Assembly: GCF_000312045.1 (NCBI RefSeq)
Contig: NZ_HE978634.1
Location: 2,935,849-2,999,848 of the forward strand
Source of the DNA: Noviherbaspirillum massiliense JC206
GTDB taxonomy: Bacteria; Pseudomonadota; Gammaproteobacteria; Burkholderiales; Burkholderiaceae_D
Direction: 5' to 3'
Length of the DNA stretch: 64,000 nucleotides
The translations under genes and the position numbers were made by a program. Positions 35,400-45,263 of this stretch are shown here, piece by piece. Position 1 is the first letter of the stretch; the number at the start of each line of letters is the position of its first letter. A model generated the notes under the pieces. The model was not told where the DNA came from, did no database searches, and saw only the letters and a list, made by a program, of their open reading frames with translations.

Positions 35400-38075
35400 A
35401 TGATGCCGATCTTATCCGAGCAAGAGCGGACACGCGTTGATGCGCTGCGCCAATACCATATTCTCGACACGCCAGCGGAATCGGAGTTCGACGACCTGAC
35501 GGCGCTGGCCGCGACCATTTGCAAAACGCCGGTGGCCGTCATCAGCTTGCTGGACGAAAAAAGGCAGTGGTTCAAATCCAGCATCGGCCTGGATTTTTCG
35601 GAGACGTCAAAGGAACTTGCGTTTTGTGCACACACGGTGGAGCGGCGCGATTATCTCGAGGTAGTCGACACCTTGAACGATCCGTCGTTCTGCTCCCATG
35701 CGTTGATGCAAGCCGCTCCCTGGATACGATTTTATGCGGGGGTGCCGTTGATCACGCCGGAAGGCGTTGCACTCGGTGCCCTGTGCGTGATCGACCGGGT
35801 GCCGCGGCATTTGACGGAAGAGCAGAAGGATGGATTGTGGCGCCTGAGCCGCCAGGTGGTTTCGCTTCTGGAATTGCGGCGCTCCCTGGCGAGGCTGAAC
35901 CAGACCGTGGCCGAGCGCGACGAGGCGCAAAAGGAATTGCACGGCATACAGCAAGACCTGGAAGCGCGGGTGGCGCAGCGCAGCGCGGAACTGCAGCGTG
36001 CAAACACGGCCTTGCAATCGGAAGTCGAGCAGCGCGTCGTCGAGCGCAATGTCTCCGATTTCCTCCTCAACAGCCTGCCGGACATATTTTACGTGCTCGA
36101 CGAGGAAGGCCGGCTCCTGCGCTGGAATGAAAATTTCGCGCGGGTGACCGGATACAGCGCGAGCGAACTGGCGGGCGCGGACCCGCGCATGTTCTTCGAC
36201 CGCACGCAGTACGACCTGTACGAGGAAAAGCGCCGGGAGCTGTATGCCCGCGGCAAGGCGCAGTTCGAGGCAGAAATCCTCACCAAGGATGGCAGGCACA
36301 TCCCCTACCTGATGAGCGGCATGCGCACCCGGATCGGGGACAAGGCATACACCTCCGGCATGGGCATCGACATGACCGAGCGACGCAAGGCGGAATCGCA
36401 GCTGCGCCTGCTCAAGCGGGCCGTCGAGTCGAGCCTGAACGCAATCGTCATCGTCGACCTGCAGCAGCGCATCCAGTACGTGAACCCGAGCTTCGAGCAG
36501 ATGACCGGCTATGCCAGGTCCGAGGTGCTCGGGTCGGATTTCCGGATGCTGTTCGCGGCTGACCAGGAGCAGCCGGAAATCGAAAACATCAACAAGGCAG
36601 TGCGCGAGCGCTGCGACGGACTCGCGCAGCTGCATGCCTACAAGAAGAATGGCGAGCGCCTGTGGATCGAGCTGGCATTTTCACCGGTGCACGGCACTGG
36701 TCACGCCTCCACCTATTTCGTGGCAGTGATCAACGACGTCACGGATGCCAAGCGCTACGAGGAACAGCTCGAATACCAGGCCAATTACGACGGGCTCACC
36801 GGCCTGGCCAACCGCAATCTGCTGCATGACCGTATCCACCAGGCGATCGCCTCCGCGCAGCGCCACGGCACCGAAGTGGCGATCATCTTCATCGATCTCG
36901 ACAACTTCAAGTACGTCAACGACAGCCTCGGCCACAACATGGGCGACCTGCTGCTCAAGCAAGTTGCGGCGCGCCTGCAGAAATGCGTGCGCGAAGGCGA
37001 CACCATCGCCCGCCATGGCGGCGATGAATTCGTGCTGGTGCTGGCCGGGCATCTGAACGCCGACAATTTTTCGATCTGGATGGATCGCCTGCTGAAGAAT
37101 TTCAAACAACCCTTTTCCGTGGCCGACCATCAGCTGTTCGTCACCTGCAGCATCGGCGTCAGCTTGTATCCGAAGGATGGCCTGTCTGCCGACGCCCTGC
37201 TCAAGAGCGCCGACATTGCCATGTACCGCGCCAAGGAAACCGGGCGCAACAACTACAAGTTCTTCAGCTCTTCCATGAATGAACGCATGTCGCAGCGTTT
37301 GGGACTCGAAACCAGGCTGCGCCACGCGCTCGACCGCGACGAGTTCATCCTGTTCTACCAGCCGCAGGTCAGGGTGGATGACGGCAGGATCGTCGGCTTC
37401 GAAGCCTTGCTGCGCTGGCTCGATCCCGCCAAGGGCCTGGTCACCCCGGACGGATTCATCGAAGTCGCCGAAGAGACCGGGCTGATCGTGCCCATCGGGG
37501 AATGGGTGCTCGATACCGCATGCCGGCAACTGAAGGTCTTGCAGGCTGCGGGCGGCGCGGGCTGCTCGGTATCGGTCAACCTGTCGGCGCGGCAGTTCGA
37601 TTCGGAATCGCTGCTGCATTCGGTACGGGCATCGCTGAGGAATTCGGGGATCAAGCCGCATGACCTGAAGCTGGAAGTCACTGAAAGCACGGTCATGAGC
37701 GACCCGGATGCGACCGACCTGATCCTGAGCGAGCTGAAGGAAATGGGCTGCCCGGTCGCGATCGACGATTTCGGCGTCGGCTATTCCAGCCTGAGCTATC
37801 TGCAGCGCTTCCCGGTGGACCAGCTGAAGATCGACCGCTCCTTCGTCCAGCACATCGGGGTCCGTCACGACGACGGCCTGATCGCGCAGGCCATCATCTC
37901 GCTCGGTCACAGCCTCGGCCTAACGGTGGTCGCGGAAGGCGTGTCCGACCCGCGCCAGTTCGCCTTCCTGCGCGAGAGCCATTGCGACGAATTCCAGGGC
38001 CACCTGTTCAGCGAGCCGGTCGGCATCGACGTCCTGCGCGACATGCTGGCAAGCGGGAAATCCCTGCAAGCCTGA
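35400..38075 (+). CDS. GAF-PAS-PAS-GGDEF-EAL c-di-GMP enzyme
   Basis: An 891-residue cytoplasmic sensor protein. A GAF domain (about 20-160, with the family's FCAHTV segment) is followed by a coiled coil (165-225), two PAS domains (225-345 and 350-470), GGDEF (470-635) and EAL (645-885). The active site RHGGDEF is intact and is preceded by the inhibitory site REGD at the correct five-residue distance. The EAL domain keeps [28 protein letters not shown] and VAEGV. It could thus both make and degrade c-di-GMP. The ribosome site GGAGG is strong. Another GGDEF-EAL gene follows. Confidence 0.95.
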   Translation: MMPILSEQERTRVDALRQYHILDTPAESEFDDLTALAATICKTPVAVISLLDEKRQWFKSSIGLDFSETSKELAFCAHTVERRDYLEVVDTLNDPSFCSHALMQAAPWIRFYAGVPLITPEGVALGALCVIDRVPRHLTEEQKDGLWRLSRQVVSLLELRRSLARLNQTVAERDEAQKELHGIQQDLEARVAQRSAELQRANTALQSEVEQRVVERNVSDFLLNSLPDIFYVLDEEGRLLRWNENFARVTGYSASELAGADPRMFFDRTQYDLYEEKRRELYARGKAQFEAEILTKDGRHIPYLMSGMRTRIGDKAYTSGMGIDMTERRKAESQLRLLKRAVESSLNAIVIVDLQQRIQYVNPSFEQMTGYARSEVLGSDFRMLFAADQEQPEIENINKAVRERCDGLAQLHAYKKNGERLWIELAFSPVHGTGHASTYFVAVINDVTDAKRYEEQLEYQANYDGLTGLANRNLLHDRIHQAIASAQRHGTEVAIIFIDLDNFKYVNDSLGHNMGDLLLKQVAARLQKCVREGDTIARHGGDEFVLVLAGHLNADNFSIWMDRLLKNFKQPFSVADHQLFVTCSIGVSLYPKDGLSADALLKSADIAMYRAKETGRNNYKFFSSSMNERMSQRLGLETRLRHALDRDEFILFYQPQVRVDDGRIVGFEALLRWLDPAKGLVTPDGFIEVAEETGLIVPIGEWVLDTACRQLKVLQAAGGAGCSVSVNLSARQFDSESLLHSVRASLRNSGIKPHDLKLEVTESTVMSDPDATDLILSELKEMGCPVAIDDFGVGYSSLSYLQRFPVDQLKIDRSFVQHIGVRHDDGLIAQAIISLGHSLGLTVVAEGVSDPRQFAFLRESHCDEFQGHLFSEPVGIDVLRDMLASGKSLQA

Positions 38076-38279
38076 CCGGCAAGTGCATCCGGCCCCTCAC
38101 CTCCCGGGCCGGCAGGACTCGCGAATGCACTATCTGGATGCCGGCCTGCCGCGGACGCCCTCGCCAGCCGCCATGTCGGCCAGCGAAATTTTTTTTATTA
38201 GATCTAAAGAAAGCAGCTCCGCTGCCGTTACCGGGATACCTCGTCCTGCATCCGGACGAATCCAACCTGGGGAAACACC

Positions 38280-40409
38280 TTGTCTTACCTGAGCGGCACT
38301 TACGAGAGCGGATTGGTCGTTCTGTCAATCATCGTCGCATCCCTTGCCGCCTATGCCGGCCTGGAACTGGCGCAGCGCGTCACGCTTGCGCGGGAACGGG
38401 CTGCCGGCCTCTGGCTGGCCGGCGGCGCATTCTCCATGGGCCTCGGCATCTGGTCGATGCACTTCGTCGGGATGCTCGCATTCAGCCTGCCGATCCGGAT
38501 CAGTTACGACATCCTGCTCACCCTGCTTTCCCTGCTGATTTCGGTCGCGGTTTCCGGCTTCGCCTTATTCCTCGTGAGTCGGCCCCGGGTCGGCGCGGCA
38601 AGCCTTTGCGCCGGCGGCACGCTGATGGGCCTGGGCATCAGCGCGATGCACTATGCCGGCATGGCCGCCATGCGCATGCAGCCGGGCATTGCCTATGATC
38701 CGATGCTGTTCGCCGCATCGATCCTGGTTGCGATTGTGGTTTCCATCGCGGGGCTGTGGCTGGCGACCACGCTGAGGAAGGACGACTCGCGCATGGCACT
38801 GGCGAAAAAAGCCGGTAGCGCGGTCCTGATCGGGCTGGCGATCTGCGCCATGCACTATACCGGCATGGCCGCCGCCAATTTTGCCGACGGCAGCATCTGT
38901 ACCGTCCAGGGCGGCGTCGACAGCACCTGGCTGGCCGTCACCATCAGCCTGGCGACCATCGGCATTCTCGTCATTACCCTGCTGCTGTCGGCGGCGGATT
39001 CTCGGCTCGCATCCCGCACTGCCGGGCTGACCCGTTCGCTGCGGCATGCGAATGAACGGCTGCATCATCTCGCGCTCCATGACGGCCTGACCAGGCTGCC
39101 GAACCGGACGCTGCTGGAAGACCGCATCATCCAGGCCATCTCATCCGCGCAACGCTCGGGAAAGCCCTTTTCGGTGATGTTCCTCGATCTCGACCGGTTC
39201 AAAACCATCAACGATTCGCTCGGCCACCATTACGGCGACAAGCTGCTGCAGGCGGTGGCGCAGCGCCTTACGGCCATTCTGCGCTCGGAAGACACGGTAG
39301 CCCGGATCGGCGGCGATGAATTCGTCGTGGTGCTCAGGGAAATGGCGGAGGCGCAGGCCGCCGCCCATATCGCGGAAAAGATCCTGACCGCCCTGGCACG
39401 GCCCTTCTCCATCGAAGGCCAGGAACAGAACATCAGCTCCAGCATCGGCATCAGCATCTATCCGGATGACGGAACGGACCTGCGCGCGCTCATGATGCAT
39501 GCCGACAGCGCGATGTATCACGCCAAGAACATGGGGCGCAACAATTACCAGTTCTTTACAAAGGAGATGAATGCCGCTGCGGCCATGCGGCTGGAGATGG
39601 AGAAAAGCCTGCGTCACGCCCTCGAGAATGGCGAATTCGAGCTCCACTACCAGCCCAAGGTCAGCACCGCGTCCGGGGAAATCGTTGCAATGGAAGCGTT
39701 GGTGCGCTGGCGCCATCCGCAGAAGGGACTGGTGTCGCCGGCCGAATTCATTCCCCTGGCCGAAGACATGGGCCTGATCATTCCACTCGGTGCATGGGTG
39801 CTGTCGACCGCCTGCCGCCAGAACCGGCAATGGCAACTCTCCGGCCTGCCGCGCCTGCGCGTCGCGGTCAACCTGTCGGCAGTCCAGTTCCGGCAGAAAG
39901 ACCTGGTCGAGTTCATTGCGCAGGTCCTGGAAGACACCGGGCTGGAAGCAAGCTGTCTGGAGCTTGAAGTGACCGAGAGCACCGTCATGCAGGATGCGGA
40001 AGAGGCGGCGCTGATCCTGGAGCGGCTGCACGCGAAGGGCATCCACATTTCCATCGACGATTTCGGCACCGGCTATTCCAGCCTGAGCTACCTGAAGCGC
40101 TTCCATCTCGACAGCCTGAAGATCGACCGCTCCTTCGTGCGCGACATCAGCTCGGATCCGGACGATGCCGCCATCGTCAAATCGGTGATTGCGCTTGCGC
40201 ACAGCCTGAGGCTGCGGGTGATCGCGGAAGGAGTGGAAACCGGCGAACAACTCGCCTTCCTGCGCACGCTCGGATGCGACGAATACCAGGGCTATTACCG
40301 CAGCCGCCCGCTGCCCGCGCAGGAATTCGAGCGGCTGCTGCGGCAATCCATGGGCCTGGCGGCGGACACTCCGGATAGTCGACACATTGGGGCGCCGAGC
40401 CCTGCCTGA
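38280..40409 (+). CDS. MHYT-GGDEF-EAL c-di-GMP enzyme, TTG start
   Basis: A 709-residue membrane protein. Residues 1-250 form a seven-helix MHYT sensor with three repeats of the motif (SMHFVGM, AMHYAGM, AMHYTGM), proposed to bind copper and sense O2, CO or NO. GGDEF (about 260-430) has intact ARIGGDEF and the I-site RSED. EAL (about 440-695) keeps EALVRW, NLSAVQF, EVTES, IDDFGTGYSS and IAEGVE. The start is TTG at 38280 with GGGGA seven bases upstream; no ATG fits. Direct neighbour of the GAF-PAS hybrid, about 200 bases downstream. Confidence 0.94.
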   Translation: MSYLSGTYESGLVVLSIIVASLAAYAGLELAQRVTLARERAAGLWLAGGAFSMGLGIWSMHFVGMLAFSLPIRISYDILLTLLSLLISVAVSGFALFLVSRPRVGAASLCAGGTLMGLGISAMHYAGMAAMRMQPGIAYDPMLFAASILVAIVVSIAGLWLATTLRKDDSRMALAKKAGSAVLIGLAICAMHYTGMAAANFADGSICTVQGGVDSTWLAVTISLATIGILVITLLLSAADSRLASRTAGLTRSLRHANERLHHLALHDGLTRLPNRTLLEDRIIQAISSAQRSGKPFSVMFLDLDRFKTINDSLGHHYGDKLLQAVAQRLTAILRSEDTVARIGGDEFVVVLREMAEAQAAAHIAEKILTALARPFSIEGQEQNISSSIGISIYPDDGTDLRALMMHADSAMYHAKNMGRNNYQFFTKEMNAAAAMRLEMEKSLRHALENGEFELHYQPKVSTASGEIVAMEALVRWRHPQKGLVSPAEFIPLAEDMGLIIPLGAWVLSTACRQNRQWQLSGLPRLRVAVNLSAVQFRQKDLVEFIAQVLEDTGLEASCLELEVTESTVMQDAEEAALILERLHAKGIHISIDDFGTGYSSLSYLKRFHLDSLKIDRSFVRDISSDPDDAAIVKSVIALAHSLRLRVIAEGVETGEQLAFLRTLGCDEYQGYYRSRPLPAQEFERLLRQSMGLAADTPDSRHIGAPSPA

Positions 40410-40518
40410 CACGATCTGAGCTTGCGCAAACCGGGTGATCCGATTCCGGGCGGAATCCGGGGCCCTTTGCTAATCTGTGCCCTTATTCCCCACGACACAG
40501 AGACCAAAGGAGACCACC

Positions 40519-40923
40519 GTGACCAGCCTCGACTCGATCCAGGAATTGCTCGCCCCCCTGTTCCCCGGCATGCTCGGCATGCAGCTGACCGAAGCCACGC
40601 CCGAGCGCGTGAGCGCCACGCTCAAGGTACGGCCGGAATTGTGCACCGTCGGCGGCATCCTCCATGGCGGTGCCATCATGGCGTTCGCCGATACGCTGGG
40701 CGCGGTCGGCACCTTCGTGAATCTGCCGCAAGGGAAGCGCACCACCACCATCGAATCCAGCACCAAGTTCATGGGCGCCGCGCCCTCCGGTTCCACCGTC
40801 ACCGGCGAGTCCATCGCCCTGCATCGCGGCCAGACCACCATGGTCTGGCAGACCTCCATCAAATCCGAATCGGGCAAGCTGTGCGCGGTCGTGACGCAGA
40901 CCCAGCTGGTGCTCGGGAACTGA
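40519..40923 (+). CDS. PaaI-type hotdog thioesterase
   Basis: A 134-residue hotdog-fold protein. TVGGILHGGAIMAFADTLGAVGT carries the HGG(A) active-site signature, and TTTIESSTKFMGAAP the dimer-interface strand. Such enzymes hydrolyse aromatic or short acyl-CoA esters. GTG at 40519 lies 8 bases behind AAAGGAG and is preferred to the ATG of the longer frame. It stands alone between the c-di-GMP genes and the MFS gene. Confidence 0.9.
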   Translation: MTSLDSIQELLAPLFPGMLGMQLTEATPERVSATLKVRPELCTVGGILHGGAIMAFADTLGAVGTFVNLPQGKRTTTIESSTKFMGAAPSGSTVTGESIALHRGQTTMVWQTSIKSESGKLCAVVTQTQLVLGN

Positions 40924-40938
40924 CGCTCCGGGCGCGCA

Positions 40939-42165
40939 TCAGTCCTGCGCCACCTTCAGTTCCGCCTCTTCCTGCGGCACTTTGACCGCCGCCAGGTAAG
41001 ACCACAGGGAAGCCAGCGACACCACCAGCAGCATGGCCAGCAGCCAGCGCGGCGATGGCGTGGCTTCGACGAAGGCGGCGACCGCGAGCGGCCCGATCGC
41101 CTTGGCGGCCAGCGACGGTCCGGCGAGCGCGCCGGAAATCGCGCCATAGTTCTGGCGGCCGAACAGCGCCTGCGGCACGGTGCCGCGCACGATGGTCAGT
41201 ACGCCATTGCTCACGCCGTACAGCATGCAGAACGCGGCCGCCGCCGCCTGATGCTGCCCCAGGAAAATCACGGTCAGCAGGGCCGCCGGCAGGATGGCAA
41301 AGGTCAACTTGCCCACGGCCTGCGGCCGCACGCGCGAGGCGAAAGCCATTTCGGCAATGCGCCCGGCCACCTGCATCGGCCCGATCAGGGTCGCCATGAA
41401 CACCGACGCGGCAAGCGGATGGCCGAAGCGCTGCAGGGTCGGGATCAGGTGCACCGACAGCGCCGCGAAGATGAAGGTATTGGCGGCGAAGGCGAAGGCA
41501 AGCTTCCAGAAGACGGGATGACGGACCGCTTCCTGCAGGGTGTAGTTGCGCGCGATGGATTCCGCCGCGCGCGCGACGACCCTGCGTGCGCTGGCCGGCA
41601 GCAGTGCATGCAGCGGCGCGCACAGCAGCAGATGCGCGGCGGCGTAGATGAGGCAGGTCTCGCGCCAGCCGAAGTGATGCTTGAGCATCAGCGTCAGCGG
41701 CCAGAACACGGTGCTGGCGAGTCCGCCGGACAGGGTCACGATGGAAATGCCCTGGCGCGCATCGTGCACGAATTCACGGTTGATGGTGGCGAAGGCGGCT
41801 TCATACAGCACCATCGCCATGGCCAGGCCGAGCAGGGTCCATGCCGCGACATAGCCGGCAAGGGAATGCGTCATGCCGAGCGTGACCATCCCGGCGCCGG
41901 CCAGCAGGGAGCCGGTGCCCATCACCGGCCGCCCGCCGTAGCGGTCCAGCAGGATGCCGGCCGGCGTCGAAGCCAGCCCGGCGATCAGCAGGCTCCACGA
42001 AAACGCGCCGAAGATGACTTCGGTGCGCCAGCCGAATTCGCGCTGCATGTCGGCGGCAAGGAGAGCGAAGGCGTAATAAAGCGAACCCCAGGACACGACC
42101 TGGGTGAAGGAAAGAATGCCGATGATGCTGCGGCGCTGGGCGAGGCTCTGGCTGGGTGTATTCAT
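40939..42165 (-). CDS. MFS transporter
   Basis: A 408-residue protein with about 12 hydrophobic segments. The loop 2-3 MFS motif appears as GILLDRYGGRPVMGTG, and VVSWGSLYYAFALL lies in TM1. It resembles YfkF/oxalate-formate-antiporter-like MFS proteins and could be an efflux or organic-acid carrier; the substrate cannot be inferred. It is monocistronic and converges on the thioesterase gene. Confidence 0.9.
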   Translation of the reverse strand: MNTPSQSLAQRRSIIGILSFTQVVSWGSLYYAFALLAADMQREFGWRTEVIFGAFSWSLLIAGLASTPAGILLDRYGGRPVMGTGSLLAGAGMVTLGMTHSLAGYVAAWTLLGLAMAMVLYEAAFATINREFVHDARQGISIVTLSGGLASTVFWPLTLMLKHHFGWRETCLIYAAAHLLLCAPLHALLPASARRVVARAAESIARNYTLQEAVRHPVFWKLAFAFAANTFIFAALSVHLIPTLQRFGHPLAASVFMATLIGPMQVAGRIAEMAFASRVRPQAVGKLTFAILPAALLTVIFLGQHQAAAAAFCMLYGVSNGVLTIVRGTVPQALFGRQNYGAISGALAGPSLAAKAIGPLAVAAFVEATPSPRWLLAMLLVVSLASLWSYLAAVKVPQEEAELKVAQD

Positions 42166-42217
42166 GCAGGTGGGGCCGGCAGGATGCTACTGCATCCCGC
42201 CTTGGTTCATGGATCGG

Positions 42218-42628
42218 TCAGCCCTGGACGTATTCCGCCACTTCGATCAGGTTGCCGTCCGGGTCGCGGAAGTAGATGGAGCGCAGCGGCCCCAGCGCGC
42301 CGCGCCGCGGCACCGGGCCGGCTTCGATGGCAATGCCCTGCTCCTGCAGATGCGCCAGCACCTGGTCGACCGGCACCGACGCGATCAGGCAGAAATCGCC
42401 CGCACCGAAGGTGGGCGCGACCGCCTTGGTCGGCGTATCTGTGCCGCGGTCCTGCAGGTTGATCTTCTGGTTTCCAAACCGCAATGCATGCCGCGGCTGC
42501 CCTTCCGGTCCGCGGAAGAATTCGCGCTCGAAGCCGAGTGCCCGCTCGTAAAACACGGTCGTCGCTTCGATGTCCTTGACGGTCAGGACGATGTGATCCA
42601 GCCGGTCGGCCAGCAGTTTCGTTGCCAT
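42218..42628 (-). CDS. VOC family protein (glyoxalase/dioxygenase-like)
   Basis: A 136-residue protein: DRLDHIVLTVKDIEATTVFYERALGFE is the first beta-alpha-beta-beta module and GPLRSIYFRDPDGNLIEVAEY the second, the vicinal oxygen chelate fold. Metal-binding positions (His in DHIV, Glu in LIEV) are in place. Of two close ATGs, the one at 42628 has GAGGAG 10 bases upstream while 42637 has it 1 base upstream, so 42628 is taken. The reaction is unknown; similar proteins include virulence-associated and fosfomycin-resistance-like members. Confidence 0.9.
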   Translation of the reverse strand: MATKLLADRLDHIVLTVKDIEATTVFYERALGFEREFFRGPEGQPRHALRFGNQKINLQDRGTDTPTKAVAPTFGAGDFCLIASVPVDQVLAHLQEQGIAIEAGPVPRRGALGPLRSIYFRDPDGNLIEVAEYVQG

Positions 42629-42892
42629 GCTTGTCATGCTCCTCGTTGATGGAGTCCGCCTTTGCCTGGTGTCCCGGCAGGCGCCTCTGGTGGTGAAAAT
42701 TTTCGACCCGCCTGTTGCGATGCCGCTTCCCGGATGCGGACAGGAAAACGGAACAACTAACATATTGCCACTTTTGCCATTTTCCTACCGTTGTAGGAAT
42801 TTTCCGAGTTTTTATTGCGCATGCTCAAGCATTGCCAGTCGGTTTTTTCCTACATTTACTCCAAGGAATTTCTTATTCAAGGGAGCGCACAA

Positions 42893-43105
42893 ATGCAGAA
42901 TGCACTGAACACCGAAGTCATGATTGAAGCCATGGTCGATGCCGCCTGCCCGGAGGATGCAAGCAGCCGCGAAAAGCATATCTACCGCCAGATGCTGATG
43001 AGCCTGGTCCGCCTTGCCAAGTCCGAGCATGCTGCGGAAATGAAGAAGCATGCCGAACGGCTTGTCAGCGTGGAAACGCCAGCGGCAATCGAAATGGCAG
43101 CCTGA
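42893..43105 (+). CDS. hypothetical helical protein
   Basis: A 70-residue, probably all-helical protein (VMIEAMVDAACPEDAS, then HIYRQMLMSLVRLAKSEHAAEMKKHAERL). GGGAGCG sits 6 bases before the ATG at 42893. The start at 42815 would add a low-homology leader. I know no family. The upstream 200 bases are A/T-rich and likely hold its promoter. Confidence 0.65.
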   Translation: MQNALNTEVMIEAMVDAACPEDASSREKHIYRQMLMSLVRLAKSEHAAEMKKHAERLVSVETPAAIEMAA

Positions 43106-43156
43106 GCGAGCCGGACCCGATGCCGCTCCTCCGCTCCGGCACGAGGGCAAAGCCTG

Positions 43157-43537
43157 TCAGAACATGCCGTGTTCATTGGGCGAGTTCTCGGGCAGCGCCT
43201 GCCCGACATCCCACATCTCGGCGATGCGTCCACCCTCGAAGCGGAACAGGTGCACCACCGCTGCGCCTCGGTCGGACGGGTTCTGCCTGACACGGGAATG
43301 CACCACCACCAGGCTGCCGTCCTGCAGCGCGCGCTGGACTTCGAAAGTCTTGCCCGGATTTTTCGCAGCGCTTTCCTCCATCGCCGCCATCAGCGATTCG
43401 GCATCCCCGGGGAAGTAGGGATTGTGATGGCGGAAGCCGGGGGCGATGTACTTGTCGTAGGCCTCGCGCACCTTACCGGAAGCGACGAGGCGGAGGAAAG
43501 TGATGGCGATGTCTTTGGGAATGGCGGGTTCGTTCAT
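43157..43537 (-). CDS. NTF2-like (SnoaL/polyketide cyclase-type) protein
   Basis: A 126-residue protein with a cone-like NTF2 fold pattern: ITFLRLVASGKVREAYDKYIAPGFRHHNPYFP at the start and VHLFRFEGGRIAEMWDVGQ at the end, both typical of the SnoaL-like group. Either an enzyme or a ligand binder. The ATG follows a weak ribosome site. It converges on the 70-residue protein. Confidence 0.85.
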   Translation of the reverse strand: MNEPAIPKDIAITFLRLVASGKVREAYDKYIAPGFRHHNPYFPGDAESLMAAMEESAAKNPGKTFEVQRALQDGSLVVVHSRVRQNPSDRGAAVVHLFRFEGGRIAEMWDVGQALPENSPNEHGMF

Positions 43538-43618
43538 GAGCGCTCGCTTATTTGATTGGCAAAACCACGTCAGTATTGAGCGATGATCAAAAGGGTTGCG
43601 TCGAGCTTATCGTGTTCA

Positions 43619-44053
43619 TCAGTAGCCTCTTTGATTGGCTCTGAAAAACAGTTTTGCTCCAGTGTAGGTTAAGCAGATTCCAGCCAAAGCAGCAGCGATG
43701 CCGATTTCAGTACAGTACCCATGAGATTGGAAGAACCTCGCAATCTCGTTTCGCAATCTGTACGGTCGGCTGGACAAAAAACCATCGCAGGAATTCGCTA
43801 GCGCTGCATGAATGCCTGCTTGCGCGATGAAAACGCCGGCGGAAACAGTGAGCAGGGTTACTCCGAAATCTCTGCATTTGGCATTAATGACGTTCCGCTC
43901 AAAATAGGCCCCGTACCAGATTAATAGAAGCCCGACGAGCGCAATATTAAATGCGGCTATCGCAGGAATTTTAGAAATCGGATTCGTCGTCATGGCTGCG
44001 ATATTGATGAGTACGCCCATCAACGTGATGAAGGCGAGAAAAAGCCACTTCAT
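43619..44053 (-). CDS. hypothetical four-TM membrane protein (accessory patch)
   Basis: A 144-residue protein with four hydrophobic segments (about 2-22, 30-52, 60-82 and 117-137). It does not resemble a named family. A TTG 42 bases upstream would lengthen it, but the ATG at 44053 begins directly with the first TM segment and has a GAGAG-like site. Base composition and codon use are more A/T-rich than the flanking genes. It lies downstream of the SMI1/KNR4 gene on the same strand with 117 bases between, so co-transcription is possible. Confidence 0.65.
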   Translation of the reverse strand: MKWLFLAFITLMGVLINIAAMTTNPISKIPAIAAFNIALVGLLLIWYGAYFERNVINAKCRDFGVTLLTVSAGVFIAQAGIHAALANSCDGFLSSRPYRLRNEIARFFQSHGYCTEIGIAAALAGICLTYTGAKLFFRANQRGY

Positions 44054-44170
44054 TTCGTCGTGACTCTCATTATTTTTGACGCCTTGTTTGACCAACGAAG
44101 ACGTCTGTGTCGAATGTTGTGTTAGAAGTCATCAAATTACATTCTCTCTTGCTTCGATGTTCTTGCTCAT

Positions 44171-44710
44171 TCAACTATTCTTATTCAGTTCTTCAGCTCG
44201 CAACTTCTTCATTTCCCGCAAGCGGCTTTGAAATTCCGCATATCGCTCTGGATCACGCTCCCGGAATTGCGTCATATGCTGATCCTCAGAGGTCATGCAC
44301 TTCACAAACTCAGAGAAATCATGTGCGATCAGGGTGAAAACGCCAGGTGCACTAGCTTCTTCATGGTCAAGAAAGTAAATCGCTCCAGCCCCTTCACCCT
44401 GAAGCTTTATAAGGAAGTGGTTGCCGAAGGCGTCATCACATATCCCTAAGTAATCAAGACTGAAGCTGGCCGATCTTTCTATGGAAAGTCTTGAATAAAT
44501 AGGTCCTTTATGTAATCCATACATATGATGAATCCGGGTAGCATCGTCAGAAAGAGGAACGATGTCGTTCTTGAACTTCCCACCATTAAACCGCATAAGA
44601 TAATCCCTATAGGACATGGGGAGTGGGCCGCCCAATGCTCTCTCAAATGCATCTAACTCGGCCATGTCCAATGCGCCATGTGGATTAGCTGTGACTACAA
44701 CGTTTTCCAT
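44171..44710 (-). CDS. SMI1/KNR4 (SUKH) family protein
   Basis: A 179-residue protein with the SUKH pattern: ELDAFERALGGPLPMSYRDYLMRFNGGKF (core helix-strand with the conserved aromatic/Pro pair), YLGICDDAFGNHFLIKL, IYFLDHEEA and a C-terminal charged tail. In bacteria these are mostly immunity proteins to secreted toxins (CDI or T6SS polymorphic toxins) or orphan copies. AAGGA precedes the ATG at 44710. The gene is A/T-richer than the surroundings and no toxin gene lies next to it. Confidence 0.85.
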   Translation of the reverse strand: MENVVVTANPHGALDMAELDAFERALGGPLPMSYRDYLMRFNGGKFKNDIVPLSDDATRIHHMYGLHKGPIYSRLSIERSASFSLDYLGICDDAFGNHFLIKLQGEGAGAIYFLDHEEASAPGVFTLIAHDFSEFVKCMTSEDQHMTQFRERDPERYAEFQSRLREMKKLRAEELNKNS

Positions 44711-44866
44711 GCCATTTTTCCTTGCTGCATCCTCAATTCGCACCGCACTTCGTGTGACTTCTAACACCTGACATCAAGCGCCGCTGAAGACCGCCGCGTG
44801 GATGGAAATATCAGGCCTCAGGACGACTTCAGGTGGCACGCGGCCAATTGAAATTTCACCTCTTCT

Positions 44867-45142
44867 CTACTGCTTGCTGAAATAGCCGCGCTCGCACCAG
44901 TACCTGACGGTTACGCCCGGCTGAGCTTGAAACAAGGCTTTCGCTACTTCGCAGTTGTCTCTGTTGTATTCAGCTCCATCCGAGCTATCGAAGGTTGTGA
45001 CATGCACGCGTCACTTTTCGCCACCCACAACTGCACTGCTTCTATAGAGCGTGTAAACAAACTTCGAATCAAGTCGAACCGATTCTGCGGCAATAGCTGA
45101 CGCGGTTGTCACTGCCAATAACGCGCTTAAGGTACACCGCAT
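44867..45142 (-). pseudogene. small secreted protein interrupted by an in-frame TGA
   Basis: Read on the minus strand from the ATG at 45142, the frame gives a signal peptide (MRCTLSALLAVTTASAIAA) and about 20 further residues to ...SAVVGGEK. Then TGA at 45013-45011, then, in the same frame, RVHVTTFDSSDGAEYNRDNC... to a TAG at 44867. The second half ends in VRYWCERGYFSKQ, so the 91-codon frame reads as one protein. A one-base change from TGG (Trp) would create the TGA. The upstream site GGGGAG lies a few bases before the ATG. It is short enough to be missed by ORF callers. Confidence 0.7.
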
Positions 45143-45263
45143 ATGCTCCCCTGTGGCCTAACTGTTTAGTTGCACGTCACCATCTGTACGGTATGCACGA
45201 TACACTGTCCGGCACCAGTTAAGGACAGCCGACAATGCTCGCCCAAGTCACAACAACAAACGC
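45143..45263. other. short intergenic, likely promoter side of the pseudogene
   Basis: 121 bases between the broken gene and nhaR, both on the minus strand. Nothing else recognisable was found. Confidence 0.4.

Noticed and set aside
45011-45013. TGA as a selenocysteine codon
   Set aside because: No SECIS-like hairpin was recognisable after it and the residues around are not a redox motif; a nonsense mutation is simpler.
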